Assembly: GCA_031963405.1 (NCBI GenBank)
Contig: JASSUJ010000001.1
Coordinates: forward strand, 124,001 to 188,000
DNA: 64,000 bases
Origin: JASSUD01 sp031963405
GTDB lineage: Bacteria > Pseudomonadota > Gammaproteobacteria > Burkholderiales > Burkholderiaceae
Reading direction: 5' to 3'
Part shown: positions 50,684 through 59,919 of the stretch, piece by piece
Layout of the letters: each line of letters starts with the position of its first letter
Numbering within the stretch: position 1 is the stretch's first letter
The notes under the pieces: model-generated
Database searches by the model: none
Told to the model about the DNA's origin: nothing
What the model saw: only the letters and a program-made list of their open reading frames with translations
Translations under genes and position numbers: made by a program

Positions 50684-51502
50684 ATGTCACAGCCTAAATT
50701 GCAGCCTAAAATTCTTGCCGCCTTGGGTCTTACGCCAATTTGGGTACGGCGTAACGCTGCCCCAGCACCTTGCTCTACGCAGCCGAGTGTGACGGCGCAC
50801 GCACCTTCCTTGTTATCGGCTCTGCCTGTGCTGAATGAAGGGGCTGAGAAGGCGCTACCTAACGTTGGGCAGCAGCCTACGCACGAGCTATCCTCTTTCT
50901 CCACCACGCTAACGAGCAGCCATGCCGATGTGCCGATCACTGAACTAGATTGGGGTGCTTTAAAAGAGCGAGTAAGTCATTGCACACATTGCAAGCTGTG
51001 CGAAACACGGACGCAAACGGTGTTTGGGGTGGGTGATCAACAGGCTGATTGGATGCTTATTGGTGAGGCGCCTGGTGCTAATGAAGATAAACAAGGTGAG
51101 CCTTTTGTCGGCCAAGCAGGTAAATTACTCGACAATATGTTGCATGCAGTAGGACGTGCGCGTGGCGAGGGTGTATATATTGCGAACGTAATTAAATGCC
51201 GACCGCCTGGCAATCGAGATCCGCATCCAGATGAAATCGCCAAGTGCGAGCCTTATCTGCAACGGCAGCTTGCCTTAATTCGCCCTAAACTGATTATTGC
51301 ACTAGGCCGTTTTGCCGCACAAAGCCTATTAAAAACGCAGGCCAGCATCGCTTCGATGCGCTCTCGCGTACATGAGTATGAAGGCGTGCCGGTGATTATT
51401 ACCTACCATCCTGCGTATTTATTACGAAACATGCCTGACAAAGCAAAGGCATGGGCTGATCTGTGCTTTGCGCAGCAAACGTATCAAGAAATCACTGCTT
51501 AA
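50684..51502 (+). CDS. Uracil-DNA glycosylase, family 4
   Basis: An iron-sulfur uracil-DNA glycosylase that removes uracil from DNA. Cluster ligands are in CTHCKLCETRTQTVFGVG and later ANVIKCRPPGNRDPHPDEIA and KCEPYLQRQ. The active-site region is GEAPGANEDKQGEPFVGQAG, and the C-terminal motif is TYHPAYLLRN. Residues 1-85 are a Pro/Ala/Ser-rich low-complexity lead before the catalytic domain, as in Burkholderia homologs. 272 residues. Third gene of tsaB-rimI-udg. AAAGGAAAGGT precedes the ATG. Confidence 0.92.
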   Translation: MSQPKLQPKILAALGLTPIWVRRNAAPAPCSTQPSVTAHAPSLLSALPVLNEGAEKALPNVGQQPTHELSSFSTTLTSSHADVPITELDWGALKERVSHCTHCKLCETRTQTVFGVGDQQADWMLIGEAPGANEDKQGEPFVGQAGKLLDNMLHAVGRARGEGVYIANVIKCRPPGNRDPHPDEIAKCEPYLQRQLALIRPKLIIALGRFAAQSLLKTQASIASMRSRVHEYEGVPVIITYHPAYLLRNMPDKAKAWADLCFAQQTYQEITA

Positions 51503-51530
51503 AAATCTGTTCCGAAGATCAATTATCTGG

Positions 51531-52838
51531 CTAATGTTTTTCTTCGCCAATTAGGGCAGTGGCATCAAATTGACGCTGATTAGCTTGGTGCACTCGCAAG
51601 ACAAGCCACATCAACACGCATACAAGAGCGCCGAGCAAAGTCAGCACAAGGGTAATGGGAATCTCTAGCCAAATTAATAATGCGTACACGCATAGCATCA
51701 CTAACACTGATAAATTCTCGTTAAAGTTTTGCACCGCAATCGAATGGCCCGCGGAGAGCAACAGATGGCCGCGATGCTGAAGTAGGGCGTTCATCGGCAC
51801 GACAAAAAAGCCGCATAGCGCACCCACCATAATTAAAAATACATCAGCAAGAAGGCGGTAAGCAGGTAAATACAGTCGACCAATGTGTAGCCCCAAATCA
51901 GCAGGAAGTAAATCTTTGTTGTAAAAAGCGAGCGCCATCACGGCGCCCCCTATCAATATGCCCACAGGCAATACTGATAGTGAACGCTTAAGGGGTACCC
52001 GAGTTGCCGCGATAAACGCGCCTATTGCCACGCCAACGGCGACCATGACTTGTAGTAGCGCCGCTTCTGACAAACTCATATCCAGCGAAGTTGCCGCCCA
52101 ATTCAAAATAATAAATTGTAGAACCGCGCCGGCTCCCCAGAAGAGGGTGGTGACAGCGAGTGAAATTTGTCCCAGCTTGTCACGCCATAACGTAACGAAG
52201 CAATGACAAAAATCAGTGCATAGACGCCACGGGGCAAGAGGCTGTTTTAAGTAACGCGCACCCGTATCGGGAATAAATAAGTTGAACAGCGCAGCAAGCA
52301 GATAAATACCTATAATCACCACTATTGCTGGTTGCGTACTCGCCGCGATGAAAGGGATAGGTAAAGCTAATAGAGAGTCGAGCAGATGAGGGGTAATCAG
52401 CATCCCACCAATGGCCGTACCAAAAATGATTGAGGTAACGGTAGTGCCTTCAATCCAGCCATTGGCGGCAACTAGTCGAGATGGCGGTAGCAATTCGGTG
52501 AGAATGCCGTACTTAGCGGGTGAGTAGGCTGCTGCACCAAATCCAACCACACCGTAGGCAAGCAGCGGATGTTCGCCCACTAGCATGAGGAGGCAACCGA
52601 CGCTTTTAATGGCGTTAGTGATCATCATGGCGCGGCCTTTTGGCATCGAATCAGCAAAGGCACCGACAAAGGCTGCGAGCAGGACGTATGACAGCACAAA
52701 GAAGAGCTTCAGCAGAGGTGTCATCCATTGCGGAGCGTACAGCGCTTCAAGCCTGGCAATAGCCACGATAAGCAGTGCATTATCGGCCAGCGACGAAAAA
52801 AACTGCGCGGCCATAATTGTGTAAAAACCTTTTTTCAT
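51531..52838 (-). CDS. lplT: Lysophospholipid transporter LplT
   Basis: An MFS transporter of 435 residues with about 12 membrane helices that brings lysophospholipids across the inner membrane for reacylation. The start FYTIMAAQFFSSLADNALLI is characteristic, as is SPAKYGILTELLPPSRLVAA in the first half. In many bacteria it works with the acyltransferase Aas; no aas gene is beside it here. It is convergent with the glycosylase gene and lies before alr as in Burkholderia. Complete. Confidence 0.9.
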   Translation of the reverse strand: MKKGFYTIMAAQFFSSLADNALLIVAIARLEALYAPQWMTPLLKLFFVLSYVLLAAFVGAFADSMPKGRAMMITNAIKSVGCLLMLVGEHPLLAYGVVGFGAAAYSPAKYGILTELLPPSRLVAANGWIEGTTVTSIIFGTAIGGMLITPHLLDSLLALPIPFIAASTQPAIVVIIGIYLLAALFNLFIPDTGARYLKQPLAPWRLCTDFCHCFVTLWRDKLGQISLAVTTLFWGAGAVLQFIILNWAATSLDMSLSEAALLQVMVAVGVAIGAFIAATRVPLKRSLSVLPVGILIGGAVMALAFYNKDLLPADLGLHIGRLYLPAYRLLADVFLIMVGALCGFFVVPMNALLQHRGHLLLSAGHSIAVQNFNENLSVLVMLCVYALLIWLEIPITLVLTLLGALVCVLMWLVLRVHQANQRQFDATALIGEEKH

Positions 52839-53460
52839 CGGAGATAGTATTCGTTTTGCATAGGCTTATCACTTGCTGCGGGATGGGCGATTGACAAATG
52901 CCTGATTTAACACAGGTAACGCGCTTCGCTTTATAACACGAAATTACGCAAACTCTAACGCATGCCTTGGATTGTATGAGCTTAACTTTTAAGAGATCGT
53001 TTATCGTCTCCCGAAGAGCTTAATAAGACTCCCTTGAGTTGCGTCTGGAGAGCGCAGAATTTTATGTACGCTATGCGCACGCCGGTTTTGAATCTCTTAT
53101 CCAGCAATCAGGGCGTTTTTGAAGGATTTTAAGCAGACGCTAAGGAAGCGCTGAATCGAATTTAAGTAAGAAGTATTTTTCTAACTGCATACTCAACATA
53201 TTATGCTTACTTGTTTCTACAACGTTGAAGAAACACTTTTCTCTCATAACTCGCCCATTTGTTTTGCCTAGAGCTTATTTCATCTTTCCCTAGCAAGGCT
53301 AAAAACCATTACGCTGTTTACAGCGCTTTAAGTATTGATTGGATATTGATACTTAAGTTTGCATACTTAAGCCTGAATATTTAGGCATTGATGAAATGCG
53401 TTTTAAATGATGAATGGGTGGACTATTGAGTAGCCTACTTTTATTTGCTGAACCAAATTT
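52839..53460. other. Long gap between lplT and alr
   Basis: About 620 bp between divergent genes. A lone family B-like end (CTAAGGAAGCGCTGAATCG) lies near 53139. Near 53335-53390 there are three spaced copies of a TACTTAAG-like motif and a small palindrome GCCTGAATATTTAGGC. No gene is supported. Confidence 0.45.
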
Positions 53461-54543
53461 ATGCCTCGTCCTATTTCTGCTGTTATCCACACTGCTGCAC
53501 TTGCTAACAATCTCTCTGTAGTACGCCGTCTTGCTCCACAGTCAAAAACATGGGCCGTTGTTAAAGCGAACGCTTATGGGCATGGCTTAGCGCATATTTT
53601 TGCTGGTTTGCGCAGCACCGATGGCTTTGGTCTGCTTGATTTTGAAGATGCTATTAAGCTGCGCGAACTAGGCTGGGCTGGCCCTATCTTGCTTCTGGAA
53701 GGTTTTTTTTGCGCAGCTGATCTTGCCCTAATCGACCGCTATAGCTTAACGACTACTGTGCATTGCGAAGAGCAGTTACGGCTGCTTGAAATGGCACGTT
53801 TAAGTAAACCTGTGTCGATTCACCTAAAAATGAATAGCGGTATGAATCGACTGGGTTTTGCGCCCACGAATTTTCGCTCAGCATGGGCACGGGCCAAAGC
53901 GTGTTCGCAAATTGGCCAAATTGTGTTGATGCAGCATTTTTCAGATGCAGATAACGCAAATGGCATTGCCCAGCAAATTGAAAATTTTGAGCGTGGTGCA
54001 GCAGGCATTGCTGGTTTGCGTTGTTTGAGCAATTCAGCCGCCATACTGTGGCACTCACATGTGCAGGGTGATTGGGTACGGCCGGGCATTATGCTGTATG
54101 GCGCCTCACCTTCAGGCGTTGCCGCCGACATCGCTGAGAGTGAGCTTGTGCCAGCCATGACTCTCACTAGCGAAATTATCGCCATACAAGATTTGGCCAT
54201 AGGCGATACTGTAGGTTATGGTTCGCTCTATCGTGCGCTAAAGCCAATGCGTATTGGTATTGTGGCGTGTGGCTATGCTGACGGTTATCCGTTTCAGGCA
54301 CCGACCGGTACTCCTGTTATCGTGCAAGGCGTGCGCACCCGAATAGTTGGACGTATTTCTATGGATATGATGGCGGTCGATCTAAGCCCTGTCTTAGCTT
54401 GCACCCCGTCCGTTGGTATTGGTTCGCCGGTCGAACTCTGGGGTAAGCAGCTTCCGATCGATGAAGTCGCGCGGGCAGCCGGTACACTTGGTTATGAACT
54501 CATGTGCGCGGTGTCGCCGCGCGTTCGTATACAGGCACAGTAG
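53461..54543 (+). CDS. alr: Alanine racemase
   Basis: PLP enzyme that interconverts L- and D-alanine for peptidoglycan. The PLP Lys lies in WAVVKANAYGHGLAHIF near residue 36, the second-site region in HLKMNSGMNRLGFAP, and the catalytic Tyr in GDTVGYGSLYRAL, with GIVACGYADGYPFQAPTGTP and GRISMDMMAVDLSPV. 360 residues, normal. radA starts one base after its stop, so the two are one unit. Its presence points to a retained cell wall. Confidence 0.95.
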   Translation: MPRPISAVIHTAALANNLSVVRRLAPQSKTWAVVKANAYGHGLAHIFAGLRSTDGFGLLDFEDAIKLRELGWAGPILLLEGFFCAADLALIDRYSLTTTVHCEEQLRLLEMARLSKPVSIHLKMNSGMNRLGFAPTNFRSAWARAKACSQIGQIVLMQHFSDADNANGIAQQIENFERGAAGIAGLRCLSNSAAILWHSHVQGDWVRPGIMLYGASPSGVAADIAESELVPAMTLTSEIIAIQDLAIGDTVGYGSLYRALKPMRIGIVACGYADGYPFQAPTGTPVIVQGVRTRIVGRISMDMMAVDLSPVLACTPSVGIGSPVELWGKQLPIDEVARAAGTLGYELMCAVSPRVRIQAQ

Positions 54544-54544
54544 C

Positions 54545-55915
54545 ATGACAAAAACTAAAACAGCCTATGTATGTAGTGCGTGCGGGAGCCAAGCTTCAAA
54601 ATGGCAAGGACGCTGCCTAGCCTGTGGGGCATGGAATACGCTGATTGAAACTGTGCTTGAGACACCCACTACACAGCGTTTTCAAGCACTCGCCAAAACC
54701 TCGCCGGTACAAACATTAGCTTCCCTGCAAGCTAGCGATGTACCGCGTTTTTCCAGTGGTGTTAGCGAATTTGATCGGGTCTTAGGTGGTGGGTTAGTCG
54801 CTGGTGGCGTGGTATTGATTGGAGGCGACCCAGGCATTGGCAAATCAACGCTACTTCTCCAGTCGCTCGCCGCGCTCGCGCGTGAAAAACGTGTGCTCTA
54901 TGTGAGCGGCGAAGAGTCAGGCGCGCAAATCGCGCTACGTGCACAGCGGCTTGGTTTATTAGACCACCCTGAGCAAAGCAGCGAGCTGCGGCTATTAGCC
55001 GAAATTCAATTAGAAAAAATCCGAACAGCCATCGACGCTGAGCGCCCAAGTGTAGCCGTCATTGATTCGATTCAAACCATCTATTCAGAAGCGCTGGCCT
55101 CAGCGCCCGGCTCAGTCGCGCAAGTGCGGGAGTGCGCAGCACAATTAACACGCTTAGCTAAACAGATGGGCGTAACCATGATTATGGTCGGGCACGTTAC
55201 TAAAGAAGGGAATTTGGCCGGACCTCGTGTGCTTGAGCATATCGTGGATACGGTTCTGTATTTTGAAGGGGATACGCATTCTGCCTTTCGACTAGTGCGT
55301 GCCTTTAAAAACCGCTTTGGTGCGGTTAATGAGTTAGGCGTTTTCGCCATGACTGAGCGAGGCCTACGAGGCGTCTCTAATCCTTCTGCGCTCTTTTTAT
55401 CGCAACATGAGCAAACAGTACCTGGCTCGTGTGTGCTGGTTACGCAGGAAGGCTCGCGCCCATTGCTGGTTGAAATTCAGGCTTTAGTCGACACCGCACA
55501 CATACCTAACCCGCGCCGACTTGCCGTGGGGCTTGAGCAAAACCGGCTTGCCATGCTGCTAGCGGTGCTACACAGGCACGCTGGCATTGCTTGTTTTGAC
55601 CAAGACGTTTTCTTAAATGCGGTGGGCGGGGTAAGAATTAGCGAGCCTGCTGCTGATTTGGCGGTGTTGCTCGCGATTCATTCTTCGCTGCGTAATCAAG
55701 CGCTCCCTAAAGGCTTGGTGGTTTTTGGCGAAGTCGGGCTAGCTGGAGAAATTCGCCCTTGCCCTCGCGGGCAAGAGCGCTTAAAGGAAGCGGTGAAGCT
55801 AGGTTTTTCAGTGGCCTTAATTCCTAAAGCCAATGCACCTAAGCAGCCTATCGAAGGCCTGCGCGTAATAGCGGTTGATCGCATTGAAGAAGCGATTGAA
55901 CAGGCATACAGCTAG
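54545..55915 (+). CDS. radA: DNA repair protein RadA
   Basis: A RecA-like branch-migration helicase used in recombination repair. Domains in order: N-terminal zinc finger (YVCSACGSQASKWQGRCLAC), RecA core with Walker A GGDPGIGKSTLLLQSL near residue 95, the RadA-specific KNRFG in RAFKNRFGAVNELGVF, and a Lon-like C-terminal domain (GLAGEIRPCPRGQERLKEAV). A longer frame begins at 54413 inside alr; the ATG at 54545 is right because the zinc finger follows at once. 456 residues. Confidence 0.95.
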   Translation: MTKTKTAYVCSACGSQASKWQGRCLACGAWNTLIETVLETPTTQRFQALAKTSPVQTLASLQASDVPRFSSGVSEFDRVLGGGLVAGGVVLIGGDPGIGKSTLLLQSLAALAREKRVLYVSGEESGAQIALRAQRLGLLDHPEQSSELRLLAEIQLEKIRTAIDAERPSVAVIDSIQTIYSEALASAPGSVAQVRECAAQLTRLAKQMGVTMIMVGHVTKEGNLAGPRVLEHIVDTVLYFEGDTHSAFRLVRAFKNRFGAVNELGVFAMTERGLRGVSNPSALFLSQHEQTVPGSCVLVTQEGSRPLLVEIQALVDTAHIPNPRRLAVGLEQNRLAMLLAVLHRHAGIACFDQDVFLNAVGGVRISEPAADLAVLLAIHSSLRNQALPKGLVVFGEVGLAGEIRPCPRGQERLKEAVKLGFSVALIPKANAPKQPIEGLRVIAVDRIEEAIEQAYS

Positions 55916-56035
55916 TACTTCTTTCTTGAATACCTAAAACTACTGACTTCATCTTCTTCGTCCGTCTTGGCGAGATGGCGAGCAAGTGGCGTGAGGCTCA
56001 TAAAATTAGCATGCTCGCGCTGCACCTAAGCGCTC

Positions 56036-57577
56036 TCAATGCCCGAGGCTTAACAAACGCCAGAGCAAAGCTTTTTTCTTGGGTGCTTTATCTTGTATAT
56101 AAGCTTGTCCGCTTTCGGGATTAACTGAGAGTTGATTTACGTCCAGTTTTTCGCCCTTGCTGATAAGCCCTGCAAGATGGTTAAACTCAAGCCGAATATT
56201 TTTAGAGATAGAGCCGTCTTTGATACCTTGCCGGTATAGAAAGAGCGCTTTGCAAAGGAGAGGCAGGGTGGTTTCTAATGCGCTTTGCCAATCTTTCCCC
56301 GTCTTCTCAGCATAATTAGCAGCATTCACGAGCATCGCTGGGACATAGGTTGGCGTGAGGGGCAAGCTATCCGCCGATGCAATATTCAATTCTTGATGTG
56401 CTTGATCTCTCAGCTCTGGTGGCAGCGATTTATAGGCCTTAACTAACTGTTTGCCTTTCTCTGCATCTGAGAAAGGCACTCGCAACATTGCGCTTAAGCG
56501 CGCCAGCACTTCACGATCTGGATCATCATCATTAATTCCCAACCATCTACTGCGGGTGTCCACGATATATTTAATCGCAGTTTGTCCGTTCTGTCCTAGC
56601 TCTTTTGAAAGCTTGCATGCTTCATAAGTGAGCTGCATATTCTCGAACGTCGCTTGATTAAGTACCTTTGAGCCTTGTGTGAATTTATGGCCCAACGCGC
56701 CTGCCACGTCGCAAAGATGGACAAGCCACGCAAAATCGAACGCTTCTGGCTCACTTTTAAGTAGCTTAGATTTTTCTATACCAGCAAACATCCGAGCACC
56801 GCCTTCCAGATGAGTGATATGGCCGAAATGAGCGAGATCAGCTGTATTTTTAAGCAGCTCCTGTGCTGGATTAGGCAATTTTTGAAAGCTCGCAAAGGCT
56901 TTTAATTCCAGTGCTGAGGCTGACTGCATTAACTGCGCGTGAAAATCGTCGTGGTCAACGGCTGTCATTCCGTAAGGGCGCAGTTCCTCGCGTAGCACGG
57001 TCGATTTTCCAAAATCTCCCATCACAAGTGCAACTTCCAGGGTGTTCCGTAAGACGCCAGATTCCCACCCCCGTTCGCTATAAACAGTTTCAAGTTTTTG
57101 ATATAAATCGTGAAGTAATCGAAAGCTTTCCCGGGAGAGTTTCGGTTCATCCTGAGAACCAATAAATTGCTCATAGGCATCGTAATTACCGCGGATAATC
57201 CAATCCAGGCAACGTAAACTTTGAATACTACGGTCAAATTCTGGGTACGAGTGGCCAAAGAGACGCTGGGATGGTAACAACTGCTCGTTCTTGGCACTCA
57301 GCGCAGCGCCTTCACTGGTTACATGAGCATTGGGATCTGCAAGATAGTGCAACTCCGGATGTTTTTGATAGATTGTCTCAACAGAAAATATAGCATCGCT
57401 TGTGCTGACTGATTGGGTTCTATCCGATGCAGAAGGTGTCAAAGGCAAAGGCCGCAGACTCCTCAATGGCCCAACGTTCGAAGAATTATTAGTAAGTAAT
57501 TGTCTGCTTTCAATCTGATCAGAGTGCAGAGTGATCGATGAAGGAGGTGCCGGAGGCGATGAAGAAATAATAATCAT
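56036..57577 (-). CDS. HD-like orphan protein, candidate effector
   Basis: A 513-residue protein. Residues 1-65 are Ser/Pro/Thr/Leu-rich and disordered (MIIISSSPPAPPSSITLHSD). The remainder is helical with His/Asp pairs arranged as in HD-type metal proteins: VALVMGDFGKSTVLREEL, VDHDDFHAQLM, HFGHITHLEGGARMF, WLVHLCDVAGALGHKF. This layout recalls a family of unknown function (DUF6829-like) known from Legionella-type bacteria; the match is from memory and unverified. If metal-bound it could be a phosphohydrolase or phosphodiesterase. No signal peptide. Isolated gene; the N-terminus would suit a secreted effector. A long coding frame and good residue use support that it is real. Confidence 0.7.
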   Translation of the reverse strand: MIIISSSPPAPPSSITLHSDQIESRQLLTNNSSNVGPLRSLRPLPLTPSASDRTQSVSTSDAIFSVETIYQKHPELHYLADPNAHVTSEGAALSAKNEQLLPSQRLFGHSYPEFDRSIQSLRCLDWIIRGNYDAYEQFIGSQDEPKLSRESFRLLHDLYQKLETVYSERGWESGVLRNTLEVALVMGDFGKSTVLREELRPYGMTAVDHDDFHAQLMQSASALELKAFASFQKLPNPAQELLKNTADLAHFGHITHLEGGARMFAGIEKSKLLKSEPEAFDFAWLVHLCDVAGALGHKFTQGSKVLNQATFENMQLTYEACKLSKELGQNGQTAIKYIVDTRSRWLGINDDDPDREVLARLSAMLRVPFSDAEKGKQLVKAYKSLPPELRDQAHQELNIASADSLPLTPTYVPAMLVNAANYAEKTGKDWQSALETTLPLLCKALFLYRQGIKDGSISKNIRLEFNHLAGLISKGEKLDVNQLSVNPESGQAYIQDKAPKKKALLWRLLSLGH

Positions 57578-57820
57578 AGTTATCGTCCCTCAAAGGGCTT
57601 GAATAAAGTTTGGGGAATGGAGCCCTGGCACAAGTCTGGAGGTACTTTGCAATCCTTTTTCTGAGACGACCCCTAATAGACGAATAAACATTGAAAAAAT
57701 GGCGGGTAAGGCTTGCCATCTTCGGTTGTTCAATGGACTAATGATTAAACAGCTTCTACGCACTAGCCAATTCGCTGGCGAACTTTCAAAAAATATTAAT
57801 CAAATGAACGCCAGCTTTGT

Positions 57821-59737
57821 TCATCCTGCCTGCTCAATTTCTTCTTGCAGCGTAAGCCATGCACTTTCAGCTTTTGCGAGCTGCTTTTCTACATCAGCAT
57901 GTCGCTTAAGCGTTTCATTTAAAGATGCTTGTTTCTCAGGCAGATAATTTTCAGTATCGGCGAGAAAAGTATCAAGTGTCGATTTTTTAGCGTTTAAAGC
58001 TTCTAGTTCCCTCTCAAGCTTTGCGCTTTGCTTTTTGAGCTGTGTGGCGTTAAGTCGATTGCTAGCTTGTGGCTGAGGCTGACTTTTATGCTTTTCCCCA
58101 GGCGCTGCATCCTGCGCACGACTCGCTTTATTTTTACGCGCATTGCGTGTGGCAGCAGCCTCGCGCAATAGCCAGTCACGATAATCGCCTAAGTCGCCAT
58201 CAAAAGGCTGTAGCTGTCCCTTCGCGACCAACATAAATTGATCGGTGGTGGCGCTTAATAAGTAGCGATCATGCGATACCAAAATTAGGGTTCCGTCGAA
58301 TTGAGCTAGTGCGATAGTCAGCGCATCACGGGTTTCTAAGTCAAGGTGGTTGGTTGGCTCATCAAGTAATAATAGATTTGGCCTTTTCCAGAGAATGAGC
58401 GCAAGGGCAAGACGCGCTTTTTCACCGCCGGAGAAGGGCGCAATCGGCGTGGTTGCCATATCCCCGCGAAAGTTAAAGCCACCTAAGAAATTGCGTAGCT
58501 CTTGCTCCCGTGCATCTGGGCTAAGACGAGAAAGATGCTGTAGCGCAGAATCGGCAGGTTGCAGCGTCTCGACCTGATGCTGCGCAAAGTAGCCGATTTG
58601 CAAACCTGTGCCACGGCAAATATTGCCTGCTACCGATGGCAGTACGCCGGCCAGTGTTTTAATCAAGGTTGATTTACCTTGACCATTGGCACCCAATAAC
58701 CCAATGCGCTCGCCGTTTTGTAGTGAGAGCGTTACGCCGTTAACAATAGCGGTTTCACGTTTGCCTGGCTCGTAACCACAACTGACTTTCTCAAACGTTA
58801 AGAGAGGATTCGGCGCCGTAGTTGCGCTGCGAAACTTAAAAGTAAACGGGGAGTCTTCACGTACTTGCGCCACGCGCTCCATTTTTTCCAACGCTTTGAT
58901 ACGACTTTGTGCTTGTCGTGCTTTGGTGGCTTTGGCTTTAAAACGGTCAATAAAACTTTGCAGGTGCTCAATGCGATTTTGCTGCTTGTTATAGCTGCTT
59001 TGCTGCAGCGCTAATTGTTGTGCACGCAGTGTTTCAAACTGGCTGTAATTGCCGCTATAGCGTTTTACCTGCTGCGCTTCAATATGCAAGGTAACGTTAC
59101 ACACCGCATCCAGAAACTCTCGGTCATGCGAAATAACCACCAGCGTGCCCGCGTAGCGGCGCAGCCAATCCTCGAGCCAGATAATGGCGTCTAGATCAAG
59201 GTGATTGGTGGGTTCATCAAGCAAAAGCAAATCAGAGCGGCACATTAGCGCTTGCGCAAGGTTCAAGCGCATACGCCAGCCGCCTGAAAAATTCTTAACC
59301 GGCTGGTTTGTTTGCTCAAGTGTAAAGCCTAGACCAAGCAGCAACGCTTGCGCGCGTGCTGGTGCTGAATAACCGTCGGCCTCAGCAAAAGCAGCATGTG
59401 CATTAGCTTCAGCCAACCCATCACCCGCTGCTGCCGCGGCAGCAATGCTCGCTTCAATCTTGCACAACGCAGCATCGCCATCAAGCGTATAAGCCAAAGC
59501 GCTTTTATCAGTCGTTGGGGTATGTTGTGCCACATGGGCCACCTGCCAAGAAGGCGGCCAGAAAATTTCGCCAAAATCTGGAGGTACTTGGCCAAGCAAG
59601 GCCGCAAACAGCGTCGATTTACCCGCGCCATTGGCACCCACCAGCCCGATCCTCTCACCTATGTTGAGCGTTAGCGAAACATTATCAAACAGCGACTTAG
59701 TGCCGCGTGCGAGAGTAAATTGCTTAAGACAAATCAA
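57821..59737 (-). CDS. ABC-F family ATPase, YheS-like
   Basis: A soluble ABC-F protein with two ATPase cassettes and no membrane part; such proteins bind the ribosomal E site and help stalled translation. Cassette 1: VGANGAGKSTLFAALLG near residue 34 with NFSGGWRMRLNLAQALM. The linker helix pair follows (residues about 240-310). Cassette 2: GANGQGKSTLIKTLAG near 355 with FSGGEKARLALALILW. A C-terminal coiled coil (KKQSAKLERELEALNAKKST) ends the protein. 638 residues, the length of YheS (637) and not far from Uup. The ATG directly follows an A-rich leader without a clear ribosome binding site. Confidence 0.9.
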   Translation of the reverse strand: MICLKQFTLARGTKSLFDNVSLTLNIGERIGLVGANGAGKSTLFAALLGQVPPDFGEIFWPPSWQVAHVAQHTPTTDKSALAYTLDGDAALCKIEASIAAAAAAGDGLAEANAHAAFAEADGYSAPARAQALLLGLGFTLEQTNQPVKNFSGGWRMRLNLAQALMCRSDLLLLDEPTNHLDLDAIIWLEDWLRRYAGTLVVISHDREFLDAVCNVTLHIEAQQVKRYSGNYSQFETLRAQQLALQQSSYNKQQNRIEHLQSFIDRFKAKATKARQAQSRIKALEKMERVAQVREDSPFTFKFRSATTAPNPLLTFEKVSCGYEPGKRETAIVNGVTLSLQNGERIGLLGANGQGKSTLIKTLAGVLPSVAGNICRGTGLQIGYFAQHQVETLQPADSALQHLSRLSPDAREQELRNFLGGFNFRGDMATTPIAPFSGGEKARLALALILWKRPNLLLLDEPTNHLDLETRDALTIALAQFDGTLILVSHDRYLLSATTDQFMLVAKGQLQPFDGDLGDYRDWLLREAAATRNARKNKASRAQDAAPGEKHKSQPQPQASNRLNATQLKKQSAKLERELEALNAKKSTLDTFLADTENYLPEKQASLNETLKRHADVEKQLAKAESAWLTLQEEIEQAG

Positions 59738-59919
59738 AATGAAAACCTACAGAAAAATTGCTATTTTAGAACTTAAATGATCGGCTTGCGTGCACAAGCT
59801 ATGTTAAACAGGTTGTATTTGTAACGATTTTTATGGTGAATCGACGTTATTCTTTTGCTTGAGGCTGCCTGCCTATTATTTTTTTGCATAGTTTTTAGGC
59901 TTGTCTACTGTGGATAATT

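Noticed and set aside
53391..53410. Shared 16-bp string TGATGAAATGCGTT-like near 53391 and 5958
   Set aside because: Too short and not part of a recognisable element end at the second site; may be chance.
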